Shown here: positions 1 to 12,165 of the stretch, piece by piece
Numbering within the stretch: position 1 is the stretch's first letter
How the letters are laid out: each line of letters begins with the position of its first letter
Assembly (NCBI GenBank): GCA_012274445.1
Contig: JAAROD010000090.1
Coordinates: 930,001 to 994,000, forward strand
DNA length: 64,000 bases
DNA from: Sclerotiophoma versabilis
Taxonomy: Eukaryota; Ascomycota; Dothideomycetes; Pleosporales; Didymellaceae
Direction: 5' to 3'
The notes under the pieces: model-generated
What the model saw: the letters and a program-made list of their open reading frames with translations, nothing else
What the model was told of the DNA's origin: nothing
The model's database searches: none
Position numbers and translations under genes: made by a program

Positions 1-503
1 CGGCGTGTTTCCGTTCGCCGCCACAGGAAGATGAACCTTGCATAACGTACCAAAGATTGTGCGTCTTCTCCGGGAAGCGTTGGTGTTGTGGCGTCGAAGT
101 AGAAGTTCAATACCGATGATCATTGTGGTCTGTGTTACTGTATCTTTCATCGATCTTCCAAGCGTGTCGAGAGGACAAGGGTGGCTAACATTTCGCCAGG
201 CATCATCTACACGGCAATCGGCAGAGCTTTTCAACCGAGCTGAATCAATAACACAGATCCGACCCTAACACTAAAGTTGCACTAGCCACCCTCTTTCACA
301 TACTTCATACAAGACCGAGTGCGTTGGCGCGCTCCTTCCCTCCTTTAACAATCGGTCTTAGTATACATGCGCCAAGATGACGAGACACCAGTTAATTACA
401 AGCGCCAGCTAGCCATAGGTAATATGGTCGTTTTATTATAACTTAAGATTCCACACAGCGCTTTGAGCAATTGTTTGTGAGTGACTTTGCGGAAAACACT
501 GGC
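1..503. other. Intergenic, downstream of histidine kinase
   Basis: No supported gene. The stretch lies 3' of the minus-strand histidine kinase and probably holds its 3' UTR and the end of a neighbouring intergenic region. The short open frames have no recognisable domain or splice structure. Confidence 0.5.
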
Positions 504-3500
504 TCAAGACAACCCTAATCGCGATATCACAAGCATCAGATCCTGAACTCGGAATGGTTTCGTGATTGCATCGTCCATGCCAACTTCCACCGCACGCTTC
601 AGCTGCTCTGGCCGGGCGTTTGCCGTGACAGCTATGATGGGGAGGTGTTTGGTGATCAAGCCTGATCGTTGCGCACTGCGTATTAAGCTCGCGCATTCCA
701 GTCCGTCGACTATCGGCATTTCAATGTCCATCAGAATGACGTCGATGGCTGGGCCTGCATCTTCTGGTTCGTGTGAGTTACTCCAATGTTCGGTGGTTTT
801 GATGAAGTCAAAGGCGTCTTGGCCGTTGTCCGCGGTGTATACTATGTAGCCATGATGTCGTAGTTGCGTGCTGAGGACTTTTTGGTTGATCATGTTATCC
901 TCGACCAGGAGAATCCTCAATGGTGGCTTTCCCTTGATCCTCGAGGATTTGGAATTCCCTACTTGTGTTGAATGTTCGTTCTCTTCAGCTGGTATTGTTA
1001 TCGTCGATGTTGTATCCAGCGGAGATGGCATGTTTGGAACCGCCTTGGACACCCTGATTGAGACGGCGAACGTAGATCCTACATCTTTTTCTGACTTGTA
1101 TCCTATTTGGCCGCCCTGTAAAGAAGCCAGCTTCTGGCTAATAAACAAACCGAGTCCGGAACCTCCATACTTGTTGTATGTTTTTGGTGAAGCTTGCGTG
1201 AACCGAGAAAAGATTCTTGTCCTGCCAGCGGCGTCCATACCACAACCTGTATCTTCGACGCTGCAGCACAAGTAAAATTCATCACTGGTAAATTTGGTTG
1301 TGATTTCGCTCTGCGAGGCACCTGATCCGGGAATGATGAATCCAGCGAGCATATCGGCCGATGGTGACAGAGAGGCGCCAATACAGACAGCGACCATCTT
1401 AGGACCAGCCTGGTCTTTTGTAAATTTTATGGCATTGGTGACTAGATTTACGATGACTTGCATCAGTCTCCCTGAATCTGCTTCGACCCAGTCAACCCCA
1501 AGTTGCTGTAAAGAGGGGTCGGATGTCGCTGTGAGCTGAACACCAGCTTGTGCTGCTTCGATTTTGAAGATGTTCTCCATCTGGCCGATAAACTTATCGA
1601 CTTTCCAGATCGTAGGACAAATCTCGAGTAGGTTAGAATCAAGCTTCGAGAGCGAAAGAATGTCATCAGTAATCCGTTTCTGATGTATCGTGCAGGCCAT
1701 GATGGTCTCGACAGCATCTACCATGGTCTGAGTGAGTTGGTTCAGTTGGTCCACGTGGAGATCTTTATCTCCGCATTTTGTCGCCGTTGAGCAATGATCA
1801 GTAAAAAGCTGCTTCGTCTCTGAGATGGTCTGTGATAACAGGTCTGTACAATGCATTACGGCCGTGAGAGGATTTCGAATCTGCAAGGCGTTAGAATATG
1901 CCTTAATCAGATATTAGGGGAGGTACTTCGTGGCTGGTCATATCAACAAAACTACTTGATGTTAGTAGCTTCCTAAAAAGGAAAAAGCAGCAGATCTCAC
2001 TTTTCCTGTTGTCGCCTAGCTTCAACAGCTTCCTCCAACCTTAGACGCTGCATTGACTCAGCGAATTTAAAGTCGCTGATGTCGGTCATTGTTGTCGTTA
2101 TTTGAAATCCAGAGCCATCAATGTTCTCTTGAAATGCCGTAAAAGAAACCCATGTTTGTTCTGAGAGACTCTTGGTCCCGCCGCTCCAGAGACGCTTGAG
2201 TCTAACGTGAAGACTGACAGATCTCTCTCCTTTGCAAATTTCGTCGAGATAGTCGTCGAATAGCGATATGTCTTCAGGGAAAATGACTGAGCGGACATCA
2301 ACCTCTTCTGTCGATACTGCGGGATGTCCAGTAAGCTGGATCCAGGTTTCGTTGACGAATGAAGGACGTTTGTTCCGATCAAAGATTACAATACCAAGTG
2401 GGGCATTTGCGATGAATTTCAGCAGACGAGCTTCGCTCAGATGAAGCTTCTCAAGAGCCTCTGCTCGCTTTATTGCTTCTTGCTCGACTTTTTTCTGGGC
2501 ATCGATGTCAGTCACGCATCCCGTAATACTGACAACTGCAAAGGAAGCATCGAGAACGGGTACGCAGGCGACTTGCACCCATTTACCCTCATCCCCATCC
2601 CTGTTGCAGAAGCGCATTGACAGAGTAGTTGGTCGGCCCGCTATCAATGACTGCCATTGGAGCCTGAGTACATCCATACTCTCTGGCTCGCACAGGTCTG
2701 ACAATAGCATTTTCTTATGCGCTTTTTTCTTGTCCGAGAAGCCACCAAGATCATAGAAAGCATTCTGTTCAGAGTCAATATCAAAACAACAAAGGCCTCC
2801 AGTGTACGGCCTTACATTAGCTTGTGTAATTTCTCCAGAAGGATCGCACTCGAATACGCCAACACTGACAGACCGATGTTAGCTCTTCATAGGGTTGCAG
2901 AAGCTGAACCAGAAAATGCTAACCTGGATGCTTCCATGATTCGTAACATTCTTTGCATCTTGCCCGCTACAATGACTGCCTCTTGTTCTCTAAGCAGTAG
3001 CTCTTTGGCAAGAACCTTACTCTCTCTCTCAGTTCTCCTCTTGTCGTTTGCTTTTGCAAGTAAAGTTGCATCTGCAATCGCTATCGAAGTCACTGTATTG
3101 GCAAAGGTTTGATGAAGCGCCCGTATCCACGCTTGATATGCCTCGTCGTAGGGTCTTCGGGGAGCGAGGCCAATGATTAAGACGGCGTGTGTTGTCGTAT
3201 CATCTTTCAGAGCGCTTGGTAGGACCATAGCGTCCTGACATTCGTCTCCGTAACATCGATACCTCGATGCTTGGCGCATTTCCTGCGGTAAGGTGCCATC
3301 TTTGGTTCGAAGAAGCTGCGGCGACTTGCTTGCGACACACTCAAATAATCTTTCGACCCACGGTTGGCGAGATTGGGAAGTAAGCCGGCTGGGTAGTTGG
3401 CTTGGGAATGAGCCAGCAGTTCCAGCCAACAGTAAGGTCTGGGAGTCTGTTTGGAGGTAAGTGGTGTCGATGCGTTCCTTATTTGTGAGCCGAGAATCCG

Positions 3501-4158
3501 TGCGATATACGACTGCGAACGCTATGTCGCTGTCGCCTAAAGATATGCTTTCGATTATCGATGGCCACAGAGTAGGCAAAGTCGTAGCGCACGCGCAGGC
3601 GTTACGAACAAGATCTAATGACTTCTCTCGTCGTGCGCGCACATGCTCCAAAGTTGTGTCGTATGTTGTCGCATGAAATCCTTGCAGAGACAAAGGCAGC
3701 TGGACCATAGTAGCAGATAGAAACACTTCTTGAAGACGGCCTTCTTCGAGAAAGAAGAACAGTACGTGATTTTCGTTCGCTAAGTGATCTCCTGTCTCTG
3801 CATGACCGACAATTCTCTCTATCGTCGGTGCCTGAGCAATCAGAGCTGTGTTCAGCTCCATGGGTCTTCCTTGGTATTGAGGATGGTGGTCTCGAAGAAG
3901 CCTGCCGTACGCTGTGTTGTAAAGAAGTATTGAATTCGTGCCAAGCAGGAAAAGCTGTGGTTGGGGCGATAGCATCGCGAGGTTTACAAGTACCAATAGC
4001 TCGGATGGCCATGAACAGATAGGTCCGATTGTACTACTGGCCCAATCCAATTTGCGTATGTACTCAAGATCTGTATCTATCGTAGGATCTCCGGTAGACC
4101 TTGTCAAAAATGCCAGATAAGATGCATCTGCCTCATGGCTGGCGTCTGGCTCTGACAT
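504..4158 (-). CDS. Hybrid histidine kinase (PAS, HisKA, HATPase, receiver)
   Basis: Membrane-free hybrid sensor kinase of the fungal two-component phosphorelay, predicted to pass phosphate from His to its own receiver Asp and on to an Ypd1-type carrier. Exons 4158-2924, 2864-2816, 2764-2001, 1951-1927 and 1880-504 join in phase to about 1149 residues. The N-terminal 410 residues are a PAS/GAF-like sensory region. PAS repeats occupy about 412-680. The H-box (FVDMTSHE/IRNPL, His about 690) is followed by the N-box VNLVTNAIKFTK, G-boxes DTGCGM and GSGLGL, then a receiver with VEDN, the phospho-acceptor Asp in VILMDIEMP (about 1076) and Lys in TKPF (about 1132). All catalytic residues are present. 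The start ATG at 4158 is the first one in frame. The subgroup was not assigned, and the inducing signal cannot be read from the sequence. The exon joins are inferred from splice signals and family motifs. Confidence 0.9.
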
Positions 4159-5425
4159 GTCGAAATTGAAGCAGCTGCACCAAAGCTCTCACTGAATAGT
4201 CGAGTCTTCAATAATCCGAACCGCTGGCACACAAGGTTGCAAGCTTTTCAGACACGAAGGCAAAGCACATCGGTTGCAGGCACAGCAATGCAGCGGCGTA
4301 ACACGCTAAGTGCTGCAGAAGCGACCTAGCCAGGACGCTTCTGAATGCGACGCTTTCTTTTGCCGCTGGATCAGATGAAGTTCTAGCAGCGGAGACGGTG
4401 CAGCCACCATCAACTTAGAAAAGAAGTTTTTAGGTGACAGAAGAGGCCGCCAGGTCAGCTCTCCCACTGGTGGAGGCTCCTACATCAGCGCAAGCGACAG
4501 GACGATTCGGACGGTTGCGGGGGTTGTGAAACGAATAAAGAGATCCTGGCGACTCGCCGTGTCTAGGTCGACATTTACCCCACAGGTGCCTTAGCGGATC
4601 TGATCTGGTCTAGCGGCAACGAATAGTTTTGCTTGATCTTTGGGAAAGGGTGTGCCATTCACGTGATCGTTATCCTACCTTTTGGTTTGCTGCTGTGTCC
4701 GCTGCGTTCGCTATTGGACATACCATTCGGAGCAGCTTCCAGCTTCCAGTCACTTTTTCAAACAAGCTAATGGGAATATCATATCCTGATATGTGTCTGA
4801 GTAGGATTTACGTCTTTTACTGGATTAGGTCCCGTCCAAGCGACTCAACGCCAGGTCGCCACCTGAAATGGGTCGTAATTTATGTTTGCGATTCGAGTGC
4901 CCCATCTCGCGGCCTACATTTCCATGCTTTAAGAATGGTTGGCTTGTATGAACCCATATCTGGGCAATTAAAAGGAAGGATATGGACATTCTTGGCTTCT
5001 CAACTCAGCTGTCGCCGTCGACTCCAAGGGAGGGGGTGTGAATTTTGAGAGTCGCCCGAGAGGTACATCAACCCCAACATTTTGGGCTGAACAGAAAAGA
5101 AGAAAAATACACTGAATTTTCCCATAATCCTCCTTCAAGATCCGGATACCCTCCTCAGGGTCACTTCAACCCTGTTCGTTGCAGATCTCTTGGAGCAGAT
5201 ATGCATCACACTAGCAATTCCTGGCCTAATCTTTTGATGGAAATCAGCACCTGGTAAGACAGCAGTCACTCTCTACATAAATTATGCTCGTGCTCCCAGT
5301 CCGCAGCAAGATCCAGACGCCGCAGCTACTGGGCAATGGTCCTGCGGCAGAAATCCTTAGGAAATAAGCCTCAGCCAGATTCGAAACAGCCGACTGCAAT
5401 AGGCAAGCCATGTTGTAATTTTGTC
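4159..5425. other. Intergenic, upstream of histidine kinase
   Basis: Contains the histidine kinase promoter and leader. A 139-codon plus-strand frame at 4629-5048 lacks family motifs and splice support and was not called. Nothing else recognised. Confidence 0.45.
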
Positions 5426-5774
5426 TCAGCTGCAACCGTCGACTAGCCATAGCAGAGCGGACTCATAGTGCAACACTCGTATGAGTCGCACAGGTAACGA
5501 ATCACAAAAGTGACAACTTGAAGGCCAGTCTGCTCGACATTCCAACAACCGTGTACTAGTACTGAGAGCCCCGACCACACAGTCGTAGTATGGCTGCCGA
5601 TATTTCCGGCACATATCTGTGTTTCTGCACTGTTACCGTGGCGGGGGGATCTGATTGATTGAAGGTGGCGGGCTGATCAGGCAGTCGTTGCGTATTCGTG
5701 GTGTGAAGGGGTAGCGGGACGGCTATGGCCGTGGTGAAGGTTGTTGCAGCGAGCAAGATGGTCTTGACGAGCAT
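5426..5774 (-). CDS. Candidate small secreted cysteine-containing protein
   Basis: Unrecognised gene with an N-terminus like a secretion signal: Met, Lys at position 4, then a hydrophobic stretch ending near AIA-VP (about residues 1-19). Without splicing the frame stops after 72 residues (at 5556) with a single Cys. If the 43-nt GT..AG segment 5636-5594 is removed, exons 5774-5637 and 5593-5426 give about 101 residues with five cysteines in the second exon. The intron is short and its donor (GTAACA) is only moderate, so the spliced form is a hypothesis. Size, signal and cysteines fit a secreted fungal candidate effector, but no homologue was recognised. It sits alone at the edge of a gene-poor stretch, a common location for such genes. 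Confidence 0.35.
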
Positions 5775-6568
5775 GTTGTTGTGATTATGTTTTCGATATT
5801 ATTGTTCATAAACACGGGGGGATGCTTGAGTGTTGGAGCATTAAGAAGTGAAGACAAGGCAGTCTAAGAAAGGTAAATGTGTGGCCGAGCTGGTGCCGAA
5901 GAATGCCATGGGCCTGGCAAGGGTGCGAATGGGGATGGGAAATGATTCGTCGATCGATTAAAATACTTCTGGCCGCAACGTTACGGTGCTGTCCACACGG
6001 GTGGCGATGTTTGCTTGCTGCAGGTTGCAAATCTGTCACTGGAGATGGTCCAGGAGCAACACTGATCCAAGAATGATTCCTGTCCATCTGGTGTTAGTAC
6101 GAGAAACTCTGAAGTTAGTACAAACGAACATGTGGCGATTGTTTATGCGCCCAATCACTCTTACAGCGGGGTTGTGTTCGAAGTTTTGACAAACCCAACG
6201 TCTGATAATCGCTGTCAGGTCGTGCGGTGGGCGTGTTAGTCCAGGGATGTCGGCAACCGACAGGTGCAGATGACGATGATTGGAATGTACGACGTCAACC
6301 AGGAGCAAAATGACCATCATGTGTAACAATGTAGAATTTGATGTCGAACAACGATAGTTTACGACTCTCCAACTTGCAGCAGTATATGGGGTACTGGCTC
6401 GTGTGAACGCATTGCGTATCATATACAGAGCGACGAGCCAGGGGTAAATTTAAATACAAGACATCTCCCATAGAAAATGAGTAATACAGACACGTCGGTA
6501 TGGAGGCGGTACTGTATGGAAGGCTGAGATCGTTCGAGGTGGTGTCTTCCACACAACCACAGGCGCAA

Positions 6569-6881
6569 TCAAATTGACATCCCATAGAAACCGGCGGAGC
6601 CACCGAAAGAGCAGGGCGTCAGATGTCTTGGTTCGCGTGAGTATATTACACTCGATCGAAACTAATCTCTCGTCAGTGACATTCGTACCTATGCAAGAGA
6701 AACTTACTGTAACAGGCTTGATGGTGCCTCGTCTTCTCCTTTCCTCTGTACTACGTCTCCCATTATGATCCAACTCTTCGAGCTCGATGTTGATGATTGG
6801 TAGCATTTTTGAAGGTTCATCTTTGCACGGACTTGCAAGATTCGTCCGAAATAGCTTCGTGAGCATGAGAAACGTGGCCAT
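6569..6881 (-). CDS. Weak hypothetical two-exon gene
   Basis: The main support is one textbook intron, 6707-6662 (46 nt: GTAAGT donor, CTGAC branch sequence about 10 nt before TAG). Joining 6881-6708 to 6661-6569 gives an 88-residue product, rich in Arg/Glu near the exon end, with no recognised domain or signal peptide. Upstream frames on the same strand (to about 6967) could add an exon. It may be a real small gene, an unannotated transcript, or a relic of a decayed gene. Confidence 0.2.
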
Positions 6882-9800
6882 GATGAAGGAGCATGAAATT
6901 TATGCAAACCTGCTGCGATTCTTTGCAAGGCATCACTCGCCCTCATATACTCCCTCTGCTGTCCCATACAGGACCCTACATTCCTGCGGGATTGGGACCA
7001 CGGGTCTCTGCCCTTGCCGTGGTGTTTGACCTGGTGGGTAGCGTCATGTAGTAGGCAGGCTGAATGGGCGTTTGCAGTGAGGCTCGTCGTACTGACTATC
7101 GAAGCTACTTGTTCTATAGCACGATTTAGTGGCTACCAATTCATGTGGCAGGATGGTGTTGTGCTTGGTTAGTTGTCTTGTTTACCTTGATCGACCCCTA
7201 CACTTGATGCGGCCTAGGCCTTCGCTTATCGAACAATTCAGATGGAACGCATTGTCCGCTGCGTTTCATGATCTCCACACTTCCGAAGGTTGTGGTTGGC
7301 GTTCGGGCTTCGTACACTGCTTCGTTGTGCTGATGTTCTCAAGACCTGCAACGAAAAAAGACGGAAGTCATTGCCGCAGCGGTGTTTTTGTACAATAGGA
7401 TGTCACGGCGCCGGCCGATCAGCTGTTGGCGTCCTTGTCCTTTACCTCCACATTGCTCGTTACTGATCTAGTCTTTGATCGTTCGGATGACGTCAACCTG
7501 AGGATGTTCAATCCGAGGATGTTCGTGAGCGCCAAGAAAGGACACCGTTACGGAGGCTCAAATTTGACTATGATAATTGAGATAATGCGGATGAATGAAT
7601 GTACACCAATGCAAAAGCATCTGAAGAGGTGCGCAGTCGCGTATGGAAAACGTGCAATTGCTGCCGCGTCAACAAGGTAGGTGGCCGTGGCCGATTGCCC
7701 TGCATTTGCTGTAAAAGATACGAGTCATGTGCATGATCAAGCGTGGACATCTTTGCAAAAGAGAGCTTTTAAGGAGGTATGTGTAGCTCCAAACCACTCG
7801 ACAATAGGCTGCTATCAGTTATATCGCAGTACTTGAGGGCTAGCAGCTTGGTTTTTGAGGGCTGTGCGAGGTCTGGAACGCCGATATCCGAACGACAGCA
7901 GAGTCAACAGCATTCTGCAGTAGTTTCAGGCCAGTGAATTTAACACAGGGTTACTCCAGCTGCCAACTCGGTCATTTTCAATGATTAGCAACAAAACCAA
8001 GGTTCTTTTCGGCGTATTACTATAGCGAAAACTCCATCAAATTTCAGTAATATATGAGTCGATGACCCTGGTTCTGCTGGGGATGTGTCTTACTTCGGGA
8101 CAGTGCTTGTCAAAGGCGGCACGATGAAATTCTAGATCATGTAGGACAGCGTTTATAATTACAACGATGCGCGCATGGGACAATCCACAAGTAACGTCGC
8201 AGGTACGCTACACCCTGTCACAATGGAGAATACCTTCTGCAGTCTTTTCCGTTTTTCGAGAGGAAGGTTCTCCGAATATCCGTGGGGCTTTCACTTAACT
8301 TGGCTTCTTTTCTTTCCGGCGCGGCATGCAAAGCCAGTGTTCTGGTATTCTAGTTCATCCATGCAGCGTCCAAATCGACCAAATGTGCACATTTCTCTGA
8401 GTATGACACTCATATGTTGACGACTGCAGTGTTTTCGAATCTGTCGGCAAACTTTTAGCAATCGTCTCCATTGTAGTACAATGGCTACATGTATACTGTA
8501 CTTAAGCCATTTTCTTCAGCAGAATGATAACGATCAAGGTGCGCCTGGTACAGTTAAGAATGGCTTTTCGGTGACCTGGTGCTGGACGGACAATAAGTAT
8601 CGTGCAGAGGAGAAAAGCATATCGTGAGGTTAGCTACCTTAATGGGTGAAGCTGATTGACCTGCTGGAGCCTTTTACCGGACGACCATTTGGCGCCTTGG
8701 GACTCCGCGCAGTCTACATTTATAATCTTTACACATATGAATGCGCTCCCGCTACATACTTTAGTGCCCCCGCAGGGTTTTTCATTTACCTCTCGAAGGC
8801 CCACCGAACTCATATGCGTACTGTCTCCACGAATCATATGCAACATTACGTTGACCCTTCAGCATACCTCCTCCTGAATATCTCCGCGCGGCTCTTACCT
8901 AAAGACGATCTTTCTGCTTCCTGTACTGTAATAGTTAACAGTTAGGAAGGAGTTACGAGAACTTTCTGTATCAGAAGTAGGTGGGAAGCTACTATTTATC
9001 TAATTCGACATTTCAAGACCGAATTGTGACGTTGTTAGGCGTATCTGTTCGGATCTTAGCCAACTTTAACATCCTCTGGGCGTTGCGACTGAGCTCAGGT
9101 TGTGTCTCTACTACTGCTTGTGCAAACCTCTACATGTTCTACCAACAGCTTCCAGTATTTTTGGTCTGATGTGTGCCAATCGCACATCTGTGATCCAAAC
9201 AATGCAGTGATGTATCAACTGCAAGGTATGGGAAAACAACCGCAAGTTGAAGACATTGTGCACAAGAGCACGCTTAATCAGATGGACTACTCTGGCCAGA
9301 GTAATGTGTACAGTAGGACTTAGGGGCCAGACCGTACAGTATTATACCCTACTACAAATTCGATTTGGTTTATCAGTCAGTGCTGCGTTTTTGAGACTGA
9401 GGAAGAACCGTTTTGCATATGAAAGCTCGTCGCTAGAAAGACACGGGATGAGTGGAAGCTTGTATTTGCGGAGCCGAGCTGTGGTACCTTTGATGTCAAA
9501 GATTAGATCCACTGACCCTTACGTTAGGCTTTGTGGCCAACTCTTACGTACAGAACAGTCAAATTTGTGATGATCTCTGCATACTGTTAGTTCTTAATGT
9601 CGAATAGAATACCCACTTAACCCCCTGATGTCGTCATATCGAGGATGTAGCCCAACGCCTCACGCATTGGCTCACCTTTTCCTACTGGATTCTGTATAGT
9701 TCCGTGGTTTGTGGCTTGAAAAGTTTGTACTGGTACAAACTATATCATGAGATTGTCTGGTCCGTTCCGTGGTTGCTGTCCGGGACATTTGTACCCGGTG

Positions 9801-12165
9801 GTAGCGGGTAGTAGCCCCCCAACATAGTTAGTCACCCAAACAAGACACTCTGTTAAAGCTTAACCAAAGCCCCGCAACCCAGAACTTGTGGTATGTCCCT
9901 CTGGAGACCCTGAATTCATGTACAGATACTTCGACGATACAAAGCGCAGGTTCAGTAGTCATGAGCACAACGGTATCAAAACTGCTGCGGCTTCTTTCAT
10001 GGGGTGGGACAAAGCCAAAACTACTACTAGTACGGGTATGTCATCGTCCACTCAATGCTGCTTTCATCGTGTCACTGATGTCACACAGTGCTTCAGCTGA
10101 ACCGGATCTCGTCCTATTGATGTCAAAACGAGCACCTGCAAGACATCAAGCAGTTGCACGCTTAAAGCTCCCCAAGATCCGGTTGACAGCTCACCTCAGA
10201 TATCTGTGTTTACTACTGCAGCCTCTTCAATAATTCGACGGACTTAGGGTTTCCGCGCTAGGAGTTTGACAGAAGTTACCCTGGAAGCACGTCCTGCGTT
10301 GAGCTGGGAGTAGCGAAGCCGATGCATGGAAAGTCCGAAGACTCCTCACACATATAACTATGAGTCCTGCGCAGGTCAACAATCCAATCTACTTATACTT
10401 AAAGTCCACCACGTCTCACCTTCCACGATCCACCATCTAAGATTACGGATCGTCCCACCCGGAGAAGATCGGAGAAAAGCAGCACGCAAGCCATGGCTCG
10501 TGGCAAGCCTCGACAGGACCGAAGTTGATCGTCTGCTACTGATCTCGTGGTATGATACGGAGACCACATGAGCTCTTCACTGCGACTTGGACACGAGAAC
10601 AAGGCTGCATTCGCCGCCTCTGCTGGTCACCAAGAGCGACATCGAAGCGCGTAAGCGAGCGACAACTGTTTCGCATCTTCATGCACGTAATACAAGTCAG
10701 AGTTTCCATTCAATATTGTGGCGCATTCACCGCCTGCCGGTCGGTACCTTTGGCTAGTCAGGTTTTACAGCTTGTGCCGGCGTAGTGCCTTATAGTTTGC
10801 TCATACAGCTGACTTGTGGCAGATGTCACTGAAGAGTGAGACGCCTGAGCTCTCACCTGCAGCATGCCTTATAACACGCATGCTTTGGTCTTTGTTGGGC
10901 TGACAGGTAGCCGCGATGTGGCGCAAGCATCTTCATCCTGTTGAGCTTCCCTGCAGAACGATCAGCAGCCATTGATGCGCATCAGCCCTCCCCCAAAGGT
11001 CATGCTCAAGAGATGGATCTCGTGCAATCATGATCTCCTGCAGCTGTCATACACTTCCCGAGTGAGACATCGACCGCCGATATGTTGCTTACCTTGTTTA
11101 CAAGTGTTAGTCCAGATTCTTGGATGCCTGGAACTCAATTTCTCGGTACAGATCATCACGACGCCACACCATGGCAACAGTTCACGTGGATTCTCACGAG
11201 GCGCCTTCTTCATACCGCTTCACATGTGGACTGGATTGGCTCGCTATTAGGTGGTGATGTTGTGTTCGGTGCTGCAGTCGGCTCCCCTCAAAAGCTCCGG
11301 CACGCCACCTCCCGACAATAGGGATCAAGAAGCGAGCCTTCGCCCAATTAGGCCTAGATATGGAGATCAACTTGCCTATGGCTGAGCTTTCTTCGACGTC
11401 CCTTCTGCTGACTGACAGCAGCGTGCTCACCAAACTTTCGGGCAGATTTTCTTTGACGTACACGAGAGCTCGGGCTACTATGTGTAACCCACCAACAGCA
11501 TCAATCCTCGCAGGCGGCTGCATGTGCCTTCCCCACTTTCCGCACGGACATCACGCATCTATTGATCACAGCATTACCCAGAGACAGCTGTAGCAACCGC
11601 CATCTCAGCACTACGCCGCGTCTAGTCCTCTCGTACCGTGCGTGATGATATGCCGGCGATTCCTGCCGTCACGGCTTGAGATGCCTAGTTGGGCATGTAA
11701 ACTCCATCTTTTGCCGAAAGTCTAAGAGAATGCGACCCTTTATCGAAAAAGGATTTCTAGGAGAGGCCGAGTTATGGCCTGATGCAGCATCGGAGCTTCC
11801 CAGGCTGGATATCCTTGTGCCGTTTAACTTGCGGCGTACCGTATCCATGACGAAATATGAGATGAGTCTAGGAGCTGCCACCTTGTCAACAGGGAGCTTT
11901 GGGACAGGTATGGCTGCCATTAGTGTCAGCTCTCCACACCGTCTAGCGGCGCCATGATAGTCCATTAATCACCACGGCGTTTTCACAAGAGAACCAAGGA
12001 AGGCGACCGCAGGTGTAATATAATCCCCTTGTCCCACCTATCCATGAGGCTCACGCCGTTTCACAATTCGTTATCTCATATTTGAGATCGTAGCACTCGC
12101 TTCACAGGTACTATAGGTCCTGTCGGCTGTACTCATACTCTCTCTCAACATACACGTTTGTACTC
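6882..12165. other. Gene-poor stretch
   Basis: About 5.3 kb with no recognisable protein family, terminal repeats, transposase or retrotransposon motifs. The best remaining coding-like segment is on the minus strand at 11523-11194, a 109-residue frame starting at an ATG. It is followed by a possible intron, 11092-11044 (GTAAGC...GACAG), but the frames do not join cleanly. It could be a degenerate gene or chance. The last 200 bp before 12166 will include the laccase promoter. Confidence 0.4.

Noticed and set aside
4629..5048. 139-codon plus-strand frame with hydrophobic patches
   Set aside because: No family motif, signal peptide or intron support, and unremarkable composition.
11625..11636. 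Twelve bases matching the sarcin-ricin loop region of large-subunit rRNA (minus strand)
   Set aside because: Flanking sequence does not match rRNA in either direction; most likely chance.
6882..12165. A transposable element or repeat-induced point mutation (RIP) block in the gene-poor stretch
   Set aside because: No terminal repeats, transposase or reverse-transcriptase motifs, and no obvious extreme A+T bias by eye; a dinucleotide RIP index would be needed to decide.
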